A stretch of DNA of 64,000 nucleotides from Bartonella sp. HY038 (GCF_014117425.1 NZ_CP059725.1:744001-808000); one strand, 5' to 3'. Positions 27,737 through 37,305 are shown, numbered from the stretch's first letter. Numbers and translations are program-made. The notes: generated by a model from the sequence alone, not told the origin.

Positions 27737-28531
27737 TTAATTTGCAGGCTTAGCTTCTTCAGTTGCAGGCTTAGCTTCTTCGGTTGCAGGCTTGGCTTCT
27801 TCGGTTGCAGGCTTGGCTTCTTCGGTTGCAGGCTTGGCTTCTTCGGTTGCAGGTTTTGCTTCTTCAGTTGCAGGCTTTGCTTCTTCGGTTGCAGGCTTTG
27901 TTTCTTCGGTTGCAGGCTTTGTTTCTTCGGTTACAGGCTTTGTTTCTTCAGTTGCAGGCTTGGCTTCTTCGCTTTCTGTTTTTGGTGCATTTGGATCAAC
28001 AATAACATTATTTTGAACAAATTTGGCATTTAACTCTTTGCCAACATTGGCAGCTAAGTCCTGCGCAATTGCTTGACGCCATACATCAAAAGCCTTGATT
28101 GTTTCGCCAACGGCTTCAGGTCCTTTGCTTAAAAGTTTTTTTCCTGCTTCCGAATTATAAAATGCTGCAATATCATTTAATTCTTGTTCTGAAAAATATT
28201 TCGCATAGGCATAGGCAGCTTCACGCTCAAGATCGGCACGGCGAGAAACCAAAGCTAGCGCTTGCTCATTTACAATCTCTGAAATGTCTTTTTGCAAATT
28301 GGGATCACGGCGCATTAATTCATTTTTTAACTCGCGGGCTGTGTCTGGTAAAAATGAATCAAATTGATCTGTCGCATGAATTGCAGAAATAGCTTTTCTA
28401 GCGGCCTGCAAATGGCCTTCCGTTACGGATTGCGCAAAGCTTGGCAATAGGCCAAAACCTAGGATAGCCGCCACAGATAAAGGCATGGTAATCTTGTGCG
28501 CAATACGGCGAACATTTTTTGCAATAGTCAT
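27737..28531 (-). CDS. Exported DUF2059 protein with C-terminal PATEE-K repeats
   Basis: A 264-residue exported protein. Signal peptide to about residue 34 (SFAQ), DUF2059 domain at about 90-160 with the family patch YAKYFSEQELNDIAAFYNSE and GKKLL, then a C-terminal tail of ten 7-residue units of the form AKPATEE or TKPATEE. DUF2059 function is unknown. The tail is Pro/Glu/Lys-rich and probably extended. It is encoded by a perfect-length 21-bp tandem repeat. Start ATG 28531 has GGAG upstream. The gene sits between rpiA and gor, all on the minus strand. Confidence 0.82.
   Translation of the reverse strand: MTIAKNVRRIAHKITMPLSVAAILGFGLLPSFAQSVTEGHLQAARKAISAIHATDQFDSFLPDTARELKNELMRRDPNLQKDISEIVNEQALALVSRRADLEREAAYAYAKYFSEQELNDIAAFYNSEAGKKLLSKGPEAVGETIKAFDVWRQAIAQDLAANVGKELNAKFVQNNVIVDPNAPKTESEEAKPATEETKPVTEETKPATEETKPATEEAKPATEEAKPATEEAKPATEEAKPATEEAKPATEEAKPATEEAKPAN
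27755..27964. repeat. 21-bp tandem repeat, ten units (coding VNTR)
   Basis: Ten in-frame copies of a 21-bp unit (TTCTTC-n-GTTGCAGGCTTNGC on the plus strand), with a partial unit before it. Units differ at a few positions (TTAGC, TTGGC, TTTGC, TTTGT endings), including one A-to-V codon change. Because the unit is a multiple of three, copy-number change keeps the frame. Confidence 0.92.
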
Positions 28532-28937
28532 AAACTAATTTCTCCAATTTAACCCCCTTAATAGGGGAGTAGCATTTTCTTCTGGTAAGGTTTTACCAAG
28601 CCAAATTATCATCTGTCTACATTTTTAAAACCAATGTAACGATAAAATGATATATTTTATTATATTGTCCATCTGCCAAAATTTAGGCAAGATCACTTTA
28701 AAAAGATTTTTGATAAATTGATGCTTTGTACAATAAAAAATTCTTACATTTTGACAAAAATCAGATATTTCAATCTAATTCAATATCAATTTTTTCTCTT
28801 TCCAGATAGTTTTGCCCGATGAGGCGCTAATACTGGTTAGATATTTGATCAAATTATCATTTTTTACCTGTTATTTGGATACGGCAATATTTACCTAATG
28901 GCACAACTTTATATTGAAAAGTATTATCGGGACGTGC
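28532..28937. other. Intergenic region, no gene seen
   Basis: AT-rich spacer between rpiA and the DUF2059 gene. It must hold the DUF2059 promoter and the end of the rpiA transcript. No clear terminator or ORF found. Confidence 0.35.
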
Positions 28938-29636
28938 TTAACGGGATAAAACCAAAATTTCACCTTGCTTATCCGCGATAATGGCAATGCCTGCAAGACC
29001 AAGAAACATGCCATGTTCAACTACGCCTGGAATGGATACCAAGCTATCGGCTAAAGCCTGAGGTTGTATGATAACGCCAAAGCTCGCGTCAAGAATAAAG
29101 TGACCGCCGTCAGTTACATATGGTTTGTTGCCATCATGTCGTAAGCTCACTGCACCGCTTAGCCCAAGGGTAAGGGCTGCTTTTTCGATGGCGTGTTTTG
29201 TTGCCGCCAAGCCAAACTGATTTACTTCTATAGGTAATGGAAATGCACCCAACTTTTCCACAATTTTAGAGCTGTCAGCAATTACAAGCATCTGCTTTGA
29301 AGCTGCGGCAACAATTTTTTCACGGAGTAAGGCGCCGCCACCACCTTTAATAAGGCTCAAGTTTGGGCCAATTTCGTCAGCGCCATCAATGGTTAAATCA
29401 AGTTCAGGCATTTCTTCAAGTGTTGCCAAAGGAACGCCAAGTTCGCGGCATAAATCCGCACTGCGCTGTGATGTAGGCACACCGCATACACGTAAGCCAT
29501 CATTTACCCTTGTTGCAAGAAGTTTGATGAATTCATTTGCTGTTGAACCAGTACCTATACCAAGACGCATGCCGTCTGATACATATTCAAGTGCTTTTGC
29601 TGCAGCGGCAATTTTTAATTGATGAGCGTCTTGCAT
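28938..29636 (-). CDS. rpiA: Ribose-5-phosphate isomerase A
   Basis: Interconverts ribose 5-phosphate and ribulose 5-phosphate in the non-oxidative pentose phosphate pathway. The 232-residue protein carries the family motifs [15 protein letters not shown] (phosphate loop), [15 protein letters not shown] (substrate Asp residues), [15 protein letters not shown] (catalytic Glu) and the C-terminal [12 protein letters not shown]. Length is normal. GGGAAAG precedes ATG 29636. No obvious terminator follows, so some read-through toward the DUF2059 gene is possible. Confidence 0.95.
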   Translation of the reverse strand: MQDAHQLKIAAAAKALEYVSDGMRLGIGTGSTANEFIKLLATRVNDGLRVCGVPTSQRSADLCRELGVPLATLEEMPELDLTIDGADEIGPNLSLIKGGGGALLREKIVAAASKQMLVIADSSKIVEKLGAFPLPIEVNQFGLAATKHAIEKAALTLGLSGAVSLRHDGNKPYVTDGGHFILDASFGVIIQPQALADSLVSIPGVVEHGMFLGLAGIAIIADKQGEILVLSR

Positions 29637-30029
29637 GATGATTCTTTCCCTAAATACGTGTTTTCCATTAATATAGCATATTTGTAATTCTGTTAACCCT
29701 TCCTTGCTCTCCTAGTTTAAGTAAGATTGGAACGTTATCCACAGCTAAGCCTAATTATTAAGTATATACATATCTTAATTATTTTTGGAAATAAACTTCA
29801 AAATGCGTCATTTCTCTTTACAGTTTAGACTCCCTCTAAACTAGATAAAAAAAATCCATCGCTATAACTTAAAAATTGACGCTTAAACTTGTGTTTTAAT
29901 GTCATGTTTAATATATTGACAAAATTCAATGGGTCAAACTCATTGTTTCCATTATTGAAATCAGTTTGGCGTCACCTTCTGGTTGTCTTTTAATGGCTGG
30001 TCAAAATCCTGGTAAGAGAGTTGACTAAC
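29637..30029. other. Divergent regulatory region between rpiA and bfd
   Basis: AT-rich, no ORF. Contains the 21-bp Irr-like palindrome at 29822 and possible -35 elements (TTGACG near 29877, TTGACA near 29918) for bfd-bfr. Confidence 0.4.
29822..29842. promoter_or_regulatory. Irr/ICE-like palindrome upstream of bfd-bfr
   Basis: AGTTTAGA-CTCCC-TCTAAACT, an exact 8-bp inverted repeat with 5-base spacer. The core TTTAGA-N5-TCTAAA has the spacing of the iron control element bound by Irr in Rhizobiales (TTTAGAA-N3-TTCTAAA, two inner mismatches). Bacterioferritin is a known Irr/RirA target. It lies about 190 bases before the bfd start. Confidence 0.5.
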
Positions 30030-30344
30030 ATGATTGTTTGCCAATGTAATGTCCTTAGCGATAAAGAAATTGAAGGCATTATTTGGCAATTTCTTGAAGA
30101 CGATTGTTGGACCCTTGTGGTGCCCGGTCGTGTATTTAATGCTGCAAAAAAGCTTGGACGCTGTTGCGGTTGTTTCCCGAACATAGTAGAGACAATTATC
30201 AAAGTAACAGAGGCTTACCACCTCGCTCATGTTCGCGATGAAGAGAAAGTCATTGATTTTCTTGACAGAGTTCGCGCGCTGAGAACCAAGTTCGGGAGTA
30301 TGGAATACCATGAAAGGCGACGCAAGAGTTATAGAGCGGCTTAA
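30030..30344 (+). CDS. bfd: Bacterioferritin-associated ferredoxin
   Basis: Bfd is a [2Fe-2S] protein that donates electrons to bacterioferritin to release stored iron. The 104-residue protein opens [16 protein letters not shown] with the first two cluster cysteines (CxC); the others are in GRCCGCFPN (about residues 46-54). The C-terminal 40 residues are a charged extension longer than E. coli Bfd. ATG 30030 gives the family N-terminus; TTG 30021 is possible. It overlaps bfr by 35 bp (30310-30344), so the two are translationally coupled in one operon. An Irr-like box lies upstream. Confidence 0.9.
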   Translation: MIVCQCNVLSDKEIEGIIWQFLEDDCWTLVVPGRVFNAAKKLGRCCGCFPNIVETIIKVTEAYHLAHVRDEEKVIDFLDRVRALRTKFGSMEYHERRRKSYRAA

Positions 30345-30795
30345 TGAAGCACTCTTTTTAGAATTGGGCGCAGTAAACCAATATTGGATGCATTATCGCT
30401 TGACTGAAGATTGGGGCTTAACCAAGCTTGCCAAAAAAGAGCGCGAAGAATCCATTGAAGAAATGAACCATGCTGATAAGCTGGTTAAGCGCATTATTTT
30501 CCTTGAAGGTCATCCAAACATGCAGACCCTTGCGCCATTGCGTATTGGTCAAACAGTTAAAGAAGTATTGGAATGTGATCTAGCTGGCGAATATGAAGCT
30601 CGTGAATCCTACCGTAAGTCACGTGAAATTTGCGCAGAACTTTCCGACCATGTATCAAAGCAGCTTTTTGATGAGCTTCTTGCTGATGAAGAGGGTCATA
30701 TTGACTTTCTTGAAACTCAGCTCGAACTTTTGAATAAAATGGGTGAAGCTAAGTACATTCAGCTTAATGCTGGTAGTGCAGATGTAGCCGAATAA
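30310..30795 (+). CDS. bfr: Bacterioferritin
   Basis: A 24-mer iron-storage protein with haem at subunit interfaces. The 161-residue chain starts [20 protein letters not shown] and keeps the ferroxidase ligands: Glu in [12 protein letters not shown], Glu and His in [10 protein letters not shown], Glu in LAGEYEARE, and Glu/His in [12 protein letters not shown]. The haem-ligating Met52 equivalent is the Met of EEMNHAD. Length is normal. The start lies inside bfd. A strong terminator follows 80 bp after the stop. Expression is expected to be iron-dependent through the upstream palindrome. Confidence 0.96.
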   Translation: MKGDARVIERLNEALFLELGAVNQYWMHYRLTEDWGLTKLAKKEREESIEEMNHADKLVKRIIFLEGHPNMQTLAPLRIGQTVKEVLECDLAGEYEARESYRKSREICAELSDHVSKQLFDELLADEEGHIDFLETQLELLNKMGEAKYIQLNAGSADVAE

Positions 30796-30877
30796 TTTTA
30801 TAAGTTTGTTATGCTAATATTATCATTTAATACTAGGTTATTTGGTTATTAATTGATTGCATGCAATTGAGATGCAA

Positions 30878-30912
30878 ACGGCAGCTGCGTATAGCAGCTG
30901 CCGTTTTTTTTA
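30878..30912 (+). terminator. Intrinsic terminator of bfd-bfr
   Basis: A perfect 11-bp stem (ACGGCAGCTGC 30878-30888, GCAGCTGCCGT 30894-30904), 5-base loop, then an 8-T run. Confidence 0.93.
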
Positions 30913-31546
30913 TTTTTAGTGTTTCGATCTGTTTGCAGCTTTTAAGAAAGGCACTCTATCTTATTTTTGAGTTGTATGATGTCGTAGTTTTGGGGATCAA
31001 AAAGCGCCATCATTCTGTTATATTTTTATATTTTTTATAAATCATGGAAGCCAATTAAATATACTTAAATATTGAGTTTTATCATAGTCGCTAACTATAC
31101 TGCTTAAAATTCATTTTTTGTATTTTGGCTGTCATACATGTTTGCTCTTTAGTTTCTTAATAGCTTCCATTGTTGATGGGGCTTTATTTAAACCCTTATG
31201 CCAAGCGTCGCGTCCAATATTTTTTTTCTTTTGGAAGAAGCGAAGGAAAAATATATAATAGATTTGATATCAATTGAGTAGAAATTTCTTTTATTTTTCA
31301 ATAATTGCAAAAAATACTGAATTACGATTGTTTTATGGGGATTTTAATTTTATTTAATCTGTTGCAAAAATACACATGTTATAATTAAATTTTTTTATAT
31401 TATGTTTACTTGTTGCTTGGTTTTCTCGACCACTATATGTTTGCTAAACTTTAGGGGTGAATAATTTGGGAAATATTATTCGCGAATTTTAACTGATATA
31501 TTTTATAAAAACTTGTTTTTTAAAGTATTATTGGCGAGGGACTATA
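30913..31546. other. Long AT-rich region upstream of the autotransporter
   Basis: About 630 bp without a gene or recognised RNA. It probably contains the autotransporter promoter and a long leader. I found no homopolymer tract long enough to suggest phase variation. Confidence 0.35.
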
Positions 31547-34500
31547 ATGCAAAAGAAAATTTTGAAATCTGCGGTTTCGGTATTGGCTCTTTCTACTGCT
31601 GCTATTGCACTAATGCCAATGGCTGCAAGTTTTGCCGGTTCAATTGATTATGACGGAACGCCTGCAGACCAATCTCTTTTGCAAGAAGAGTTTATTCAGG
31701 ATAATGATCCCAATACAACTTGGTATAGTTTGTATCCTGGAACCTTAAATGCACCAGGAAATACAGGAAATATTATTAACGTAACCAATACAACTGGTCT
31801 TGTAATTGATCATGATCCTTTAAATCCCTTGCCTGATTCAGCTTATTATAATGCCCCTCATAGTGTGTATGGTGGCTATACTGATGCAATTGGCGTTGCA
31901 ATTACCGATAATAAAGTTTTTGTGTCGGGCGGACTGATTTCTAGCGATGTTCGTGCTGGCCGTGGTAAGGATGTTGTTACTGGAAATAGTGTTGATTTTA
32001 GCGGCGGTTGGGTGTTGGGCTCAATTTATGGTGGCTGGAGTGACGCTACTATTAACTCTTCTAATAATAGTGTCAGCATGACAGGTGGCCAAGTTAATGG
32101 TTCTGTTTATGGTGCCTTTGCAGCTAGCGATGGCATAGCATATGTTTCAGGCAATAAGGTATCAGTTTCAGGTGCAAGCACTGAAGCTTGGTTTGTTGTT
32201 GGTGCTGAAGGCATGGGTGAAGGTGAAGTTAATGTTTCAGGTAATAGCGTTGTAATTAATGATGGTGCTAAGACAGGCCGTGTGTTTGGTGGTGCAAATA
32301 GCACGACGGGTATCGTAACAAATAATAATGTCATGATTGCAACAGGTGCAACAGCTGAAGCTGTTTACGGTGGTGCAACTTATGGTTCAGGACTTGTATC
32401 AGGTAATTCCGTTAGCGTTAATAAAGCGAGCGTTAGCGATGAAATTTATGGCGGCTATGGTGATGATGTTGGTGCAGTCAGCAATAATCGCGTGAATGTT
32501 GAAAATGAGTCAACTGTTAATCAAGTTTTTGGTGGTTTTTCCAATGGCAGCGGAGCTGTTTCGTCCAATATTGTTACGCTTACAAATAGCACATCTTCAG
32601 ATAAGGTTCATGGTGGGGCGAGTTATGGTTCTGGTCTTGTAGATAGTAACACTGTTAATATAAACAAGGCAAAAACTGAAGCGCGAGTTTATGGCGGTTA
32701 TGGAGATGGTACAAGTGCCATCAGTAACAATAAGGTTATCGTTGAAAATGGATCAACGATTAATCATGTTTACGGCGGCTTTTCAAACAGCAATGGAACA
32801 GTTTCATCAAATAGTGTGGTGTTTGCTGATAGTACTTCTGTAGGTGAAATTTTCGGTGGTTGGTCTGTCGAAGGTGATGCAAACAAAAATAGTGTTTCCA
32901 TTTTAAGCGGTACAATAGAAAATCACGTGGTTGGTGGTTATTCTTCTAGGCTTGGCAATGTTAATGATAATAAGGTGACAATTGCTGGGGGGGCTCAGAT
33001 TACTGGTTCGGTATATGGCGCAATTAGTGAAACAGGAGGAGGCAATGCCGCAAATAACCTTGTGGACATGAGTAACGGCACAGTCTTTGGTGAAATTCAT
33101 GGAGGCGCGGCTTTTGCTGGAACTGCACGCTTAAATAGTGTCTCTATGACAGGTGGTCTGTCAAAGGGTAGTATCTATGGCGGTTCAAGTGAGAGGGGCG
33201 AAGCTAATAATAATGCCGTTAGCATTGTAAATGCAGCGGTTGAGGGGCAAATTAACGGCGGCGTGGGGCTTAGTTTAGCCGCTGAAAATAGTGTGACCTT
33301 GTCAAATGCTGTCGTAAGTAATTTAGTTATTGGCGGGCGTACTTTTGAAGCCTCTAGCAGTGCAGAAGGAAATAGCGTCATTATTTCTAATGGTACAATT
33401 GCTGCAGAAACAATTGCGGGTGGTTTTAGTCAATTTGGTAAAGTTTCAAAAAATACAGTGAATATATCTGACAGTAATATCGCGCAATCGGTGTTTGGCG
33501 GCCGTGTTGATGATGGCACACTTAATAATAGCTATGCGAATAATAATAGTGTGGTGATTACTAATAGTACTATATCGGGAAGAGTTTCTGCAGGCGAAAT
33601 TACTGGCAGTAATAATACCATAATCGGTAGTGGGGATGTTATTGCAAATAAATTGACAATTACTGGAAGCAGCATTGCAAGAGATGCAGTTGGCGGTTGG
33701 GCTGATGCTGGTTTAGTACAGCTCAATAATGTAACTGTGTCGAATTCAATATTATCGAAAAGTGCTGTTGGCGGTTATGTTGGTGTAGGCGCTGGCAATG
33801 CAGAACAAAATAGTGTTACATTGACCAATAATACAATTGTCACCGAAATGGCTATCGGTGGATATACTGCTAGCGGCAATGCAACCGGAAATAGCGTTTC
33901 CGTTACAGACGCTAAAATATCTCAAAATGTTTATGGTGGTTGGTCAGCCAATGGTGATGCAATTAACAATACGGTTACTTTAAACGGTACCAATGTTAAT
34001 ATTGCTGGTTTTGTTTATGGTGGCTTTAGTGTTGATCAATCCGGCGATCAATTTACTGGCAATACATTAAATCTCAACGGTTATCGTGGTAGCGTTGCAA
34101 GTATCTATAACGTGCAAAATTATAATTGGGTGCTGCCTAAAGATGTTGTGAATAATGATGTATTGGTTCATGTAACAGGCGATGCTGTTGACCTAAATAA
34201 TACCAACCATACTGTTGCCATTGAAAATGACGGTAATAGGTTGAATGCTGGTGATCAAATTGTCATGATTGATAAGGCGACCGGTGCACCTTTAACTACG
34301 CCAACCGAAGCTCAGCAAGGGCAATTTATTATTTATGAAGTAAGTATGGCTGTCAATGCTGACAATAAATTTGTGTTGAGTGTAGCCAATCAGAAGGATG
34401 ATACGCCAACTGAAGGCAATGCTGATAATGGTGAAACTGGCAGCAATACTAGCAATGAAACGAGTACTAATACTGGTAATGGTGAAACTCAAGATAACAA

Positions 34501-35563
34501 TGTAAGCACTATTATTAATGAAGCTAGTCGCCCAAGTGTTACACCCGCAGGGCGCATCAATCCGCGTACAAAGGCTTATTCTGAAGGACGTGCGGGTGCC
34601 CTTGCCTTTGTCAATCAAGGCGGTGACTTAATTGCGGGCAGTGGTATACAAGCCGCTCTGACTGCAATTAACGCTGAAAGTGGCAGCGCTCAGCGCTTCA
34701 CTGTTGCTCCTTTCATGATTTTAAGTGGTTCATCACAACGATTTAACACAGGTAGCCATGTCGATATTGATGGTTTCAATATGGCAGTTGGCCTTGCTGG
34801 TGCTGCTCAAGTTGAGGCTGGACATAAAATTATGTTCGGGGCTTTCTATGAATACGGTCATGGCAATTATAAAACTTATAATAGCTTTGACAGGTTGGCA
34901 TCTGTTCGTGGCGATGGTGATACAGATTACAATGGCGGCGGTATTTTAGGACGCATTGAATTTGCTGGAACGGGTTTAGGACGTGTTGAAAATCTTGCTA
35001 GCACCCAAACGGATGGGCTTTACCTTGACGCATCATTGCGTGGTGGTAAAACCAAGTTAGCGTTTGATACTAACGATCTTTATGACGGTGACGGCTATCG
35101 CGGTCATTATAATAGTAAAGCTAGCTATATTGGTGCACATGGCACACTTGGTTATGTTTTCAACTTTGACGAAAAGCAAGCGCTTGATATTTACGGTCGT
35201 TATTTATGGACGAGAGTAAATGGCGATAATGTGGTGATTGGTAAAGATACATTGCATTTTGATCGCAGCAATAGTTCGCGCGTACAGCTTGGTGGACGTT
35301 ATAACTATAGCTATAGCCAGCAATTTATACCCTATGTAGGTTTGGCCTATGAGCATGAATTTAAAGGAACAATTTCTGCTAATGCCTATGGTCTTGCTCT
35401 TGGGGAGCCATCATTGAAGGGTGATTCAGGTATTGTTGAAGCCGGATTTATGGTTCGTCCGATTACCACAACACCAAATTTGTCAGTTAATATTGGTGGC
35501 CAAGGTTTCTTTGGTAAGCGTGAAGGTGGTGCTGGCTCGTTAAAAGTGAAATACCAGTTTTAA
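31547..35563 (+). CDS. Autotransporter adhesin-like protein (type Va)
   Basis: A 1338-residue type V secreted protein. Signal peptide at residues 1-31 (ending SFAGS). The passenger (about 35-960) is a beta-helix built of 20-30-residue units of the form VYGGYsxxGxVxxNxVxI. A Thr/Asn/Glu-rich linker follows (about 970-1010: GETGSNTSNETSTNTGN). The C-terminal beta-barrel translocator (about 1050-1338) ends with aromatic KVKYQF as outer-membrane barrels require. I see no cysteine in it. GAGGGAC precedes the ATG. It stands alone with its own terminator. Function is probably adhesion or surface interaction; no catalytic motif seen. Residues 277-356 and 357-436 are near duplicates. Confidence 0.88.
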   Translation: MQKKILKSAVSVLALSTAAIALMPMAASFAGSIDYDGTPADQSLLQEEFIQDNDPNTTWYSLYPGTLNAPGNTGNIINVTNTTGLVIDHDPLNPLPDSAYYNAPHSVYGGYTDAIGVAITDNKVFVSGGLISSDVRAGRGKDVVTGNSVDFSGGWVLGSIYGGWSDATINSSNNSVSMTGGQVNGSVYGAFAASDGIAYVSGNKVSVSGASTEAWFVVGAEGMGEGEVNVSGNSVVINDGAKTGRVFGGANSTTGIVTNNNVMIATGATAEAVYGGATYGSGLVSGNSVSVNKASVSDEIYGGYGDDVGAVSNNRVNVENESTVNQVFGGFSNGSGAVSSNIVTLTNSTSSDKVHGGASYGSGLVDSNTVNINKAKTEARVYGGYGDGTSAISNNKVIVENGSTINHVYGGFSNSNGTVSSNSVVFADSTSVGEIFGGWSVEGDANKNSVSILSGTIENHVVGGYSSRLGNVNDNKVTIAGGAQITGSVYGAISETGGGNAANNLVDMSNGTVFGEIHGGAAFAGTARLNSVSMTGGLSKGSIYGGSSERGEANNNAVSIVNAAVEGQINGGVGLSLAAENSVTLSNAVVSNLVIGGRTFEASSSAEGNSVIISNGTIAAETIAGGFSQFGKVSKNTVNISDSNIAQSVFGGRVDDGTLNNSYANNNSVVITNSTISGRVSAGEITGSNNTIIGSGDVIANKLTITGSSIARDAVGGWADAGLVQLNNVTVSNSILSKSAVGGYVGVGAGNAEQNSVTLTNNTIVTEMAIGGYTASGNATGNSVSVTDAKISQNVYGGWSANGDAINNTVTLNGTNVNIAGFVYGGFSVDQSGDQFTGNTLNLNGYRGSVASIYNVQNYNWVLPKDVVNNDVLVHVTGDAVDLNNTNHTVAIENDGNRLNAGDQIVMIDKATGAPLTTPTEAQQGQFIIYEVSMAVNADNKFVLSVANQKDDTPTEGNADNGETGSNTSNETSTNTGNGETQDNNVSTIINEASRPSVTPAGRINPRTKAYSEGRAGALAFVNQGGDLIAGSGIQAALTAINAESGSAQRFTVAPFMILSGSSQRFNTGSHVDIDGFNMAVGLAGAAQVEAGHKIMFGAFYEYGHGNYKTYNSFDRLASVRGDGDTDYNGGGILGRIEFAGTGLGRVENLASTQTDGLYLDASLRGGKTKLAFDTNDLYDGDGYRGHYNSKASYIGAHGTLGYVFNFDEKQALDIYGRYLWTRVNGDNVVIGKDTLHFDRSNSSRVQLGGRYNYSYSQQFIPYVGLAYEHEFKGTISANAYGLALGEPSLKGDSGIVEAGFMVRPITTTPNLSVNIGGQGFFGKREGGAGSLKVKYQF
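32378..32860. repeat. Two tandem 240-bp repeats inside the autotransporter
   Basis: The segment beginning at 32378 (TYGSGLVSGNSVSVNKA) is repeated from about 32617 (SYGSGLVDSNTVNINKA), in frame, each copy covering about 80 codons and ending in a GGFSN-type unit. Protein similarity is high across the unit, so this is a passenger-domain expansion by duplication. Confidence 0.7.
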
Positions 35564-35609
35564 TATTGTTCGACTAGCTATCTTCAATCTCTAGTCTAAA
35601 TCATCAATG

Positions 35610-35648
35610 AAATGCCAAGGGCTCATAAGGCGCTTGGCATTTTTGCTT
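35610..35648 (+). terminator. Intrinsic terminator of the autotransporter gene
   Basis: AAATGCCAAG (35610-35619) and CTTGGCATTT (35633-35642) form a perfect 10-bp stem, followed by TTTGCTTTT. Confidence 0.85.
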
Positions 35649-35966
35649 TTCTTGAGTTGCAGCTAAATTATCAATCCAATGCAGTTATTTTGAATATTGT
35701 CAGAAATAGTAAAAACTTTAGTGATTTTACAAATTAGGCTCCAATGTTTCCGATCAAATGGGGCAAGTTACTTGGAAAATACGTTTTTAAAATAATGATT
35801 TAAACTATTTGTCAAAATATTCATATTTGTTATAGGGTTACTATTTTTATTTACCTGCGCAATAGATAAAATAGTGACCTTGTTGCTGGTTGATTTATAA
35901 GATATTATTATAATAAAAGAGATACTATATATTTTATTGTCGCTGATTATACTTTGAAAGTTTGTT
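35649..35966. other. Intergenic region before the toxin-antitoxin pair
   Basis: AT-rich spacer of about 320 bp without a gene. The TA operon promoter and any operator must be here; I see no clear palindrome. Confidence 0.3.
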
Positions 35967-36194
35967 ATGAAAAATAGCCCCGTTAACAATATAAGTATTG
36001 ATGTTGAGCTTTTGCAAAAGATTGAGAAAATCGCCGCAATCAAGAATTGTTCAGTTGATGAGCTTATTTATGATGCGCTAAGTGCGTTTATTGCTCTTAA
36101 TATTGAAGCCGAAGGTTCAAGAGAAAGCATCATGCGTGCTTATCAAGAAAGTCATAAAAAATATGCCAGCCTTTATGAAAGGCTTGCCCAATGA
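35967..36194 (+). CDS. Antitoxin of a Doc-type module
   Basis: A 75-residue protein: N-terminal segment NNISIDVELLQKIEKIAAIKN that reads like a ribbon-helix-helix DNA-binding motif, then ELIYDALSAFIALNIEAEGS and a charged helical tail suited to wrapping a toxin. Its stop overlaps the start of the Doc gene by four bases (ATGA, 36191-36194), the usual antitoxin-toxin coupling. It should neutralise Doc and repress the operon. It is not the Phd fold of phage P1; family assignment is from the pattern and context. GAAAG precedes the ATG. Confidence 0.75.
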   Translation: MKNSPVNNISIDVELLQKIEKIAAIKNCSVDELIYDALSAFIALNIEAEGSRESIMRAYQESHKKYASLYERLAQ

Positions 36195-36568
36195 CTTTAT
36201 ATTTACGGCCAATTGAAGCGGAAGCCATTCATAAAGACCAAATCGCACGTTATGGCGGCGGAGATGGTATTCGTGATTATGGCTTGTTTGAAGCGGCTCT
36301 TTATCGGCCGCAACAGGGTTATTATTCTAGCCTTTTACAAGAAGCGGCTGCCCTTTGGGAAAGCTTAGGGCAAAACCACCCTTTTATTGATGGTAATAAG
36401 CGTACGGCTTTTGCCGTTACCTATACATTTTTAGCTATTAATAACATTGAAATGACCGCGAATGCTGATGACATATTTGATTTTATTATTAAGCAATATG
36501 ATGCAAAAGCATTTACATTTGCCAATCTTGAAAAGTGGCTTATTAATAATACCAAACAGCGCAATTAG
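36191..36568 (+). CDS. doc: Doc-family toxin (Fic fold kinase)
   Basis: A 125-residue death-on-curing family protein. Doc phosphorylates elongation factor EF-Tu and stops translation. The Fic/Doc active-site motif HPFIDGNKRTAFAV is intact (catalytic His, phosphate-binding Gly-Asn-Lys-Arg), following the family lead-in LRPIEAEAIHKDQIARYGGG and DYGLFEAALYRPQ. It has the short all-helical Doc length rather than the larger AMPylating Fic domain. Translation is coupled to the antitoxin. A weak hairpin (ACCAC/GTGGT, 36569-36583) follows the stop. Confidence 0.87.
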   Translation: MTLYLRPIEAEAIHKDQIARYGGGDGIRDYGLFEAALYRPQQGYYSSLLQEAAALWESLGQNHPFIDGNKRTAFAVTYTFLAINNIEMTANADDIFDFIIKQYDAKAFTFANLEKWLINNTKQRN

Positions 36569-36747
36569 ACCACATTTTGTGGTTTAATCCATTTAGGCTC
36601 TATACCATTTTCACTTAAAATATACCAAAAGATGGAACAATCGGCCTAGAAGTGGTTGTGTTTTATAAAAAGGCTTCCTAAATAGACTTATAATTGCGTC
36701 GTTAATTGCTAAAGAAGGATGACGGCGGCAGATTAGGAGTTCATTAT

Positions 36748-37305
36748 ATGATAGATCACAAACCAGATACAATTTACGGCACAACCATTGTTACAGTAAG
36801 AAAAGGTGGCAAGGTGGTTATTGCTGGTGATGGTCAGGTATCGCTTGGGCAAACCATTATGAAGGGAAATGCCCGCAAGGTACGCCGTATTGGTTCAGGT
36901 GGCCATGTTATTGCCGGTTTTGCTGGTGCAACCGCTGATGCTTTTACTTTGCTTGAACGCCTTGAAGCAAAGCTTGAACAATATCCAGGTCAATTAATGC
37001 GTGCGAGTGTCGAACTTGCCAAGGATTGGCGTACCGACCGCTATTTGCGCCGTCTTGAGGCTATGATGTTGGTTGCCGATAAGAATGTAACCCTTGCTTT
37101 AACCGGACTTGGTGATGTGCTAGAGCCTGAAGATGGTATTATGGCTATTGGATCGGGTGGTAATTACGCCCTTGCTGCAGCGCGCGCCCTTGCTGATACC
37201 GATATTGATGCTGAAATCATTGCACGCAAAGCAATGAAAATTGCTAGCGATATTTGTGTTTATACCAATAGTAATTTCACCGTTGAAACATTGGATGCTG
37301 AATAG
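36748..37305 (+). CDS. hslV: ATP-dependent protease subunit HslV
   Basis: The proteolytic dodecamer of the HslUV (ClpQY) protease. The 185-residue chain has a short propeptide, and the N-terminal nucleophile Thr is in [15 protein letters not shown]. Further family motifs are [17 protein letters not shown] and [17 protein letters not shown]. The frame is open back to 36706, but ATG 36748 has AGGAG 8 bases upstream and gives the normal length. hslU follows 71 bp later. In many Rhizobiales hslV lies divergently next to hisB; here hisB is 36 kb away at the left edge. Confidence 0.96.
   Translation: MIDHKPDTIYGTTIVTVRKGGKVVIAGDGQVSLGQTIMKGNARKVRRIGSGGHVIAGFAGATADAFTLLERLEAKLEQYPGQLMRASVELAKDWRTDRYLRRLEAMMLVADKNVTLALTGLGDVLEPEDGIMAIGSGGNYALAAARALADTDIDAEIIARKAMKIASDICVYTNSNFTVETLDAE

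Noticed and set aside
27755..27964. Possible CRISPR array
   Set aside because: The units are contiguous 21-bp repeats without unique spacers and lie inside a protein-coding frame. No cas genes are in the window.
27784..28016. Two overlapping plus-strand ORFs (73 and 74 codons) of Leu/Gln and Ala/Ser/Val repeats
   Set aside because: They are antisense readings of the 21-bp tandem repeat in the DUF2059 gene; any frame of such a repeat stays open. No ribosome-binding site.
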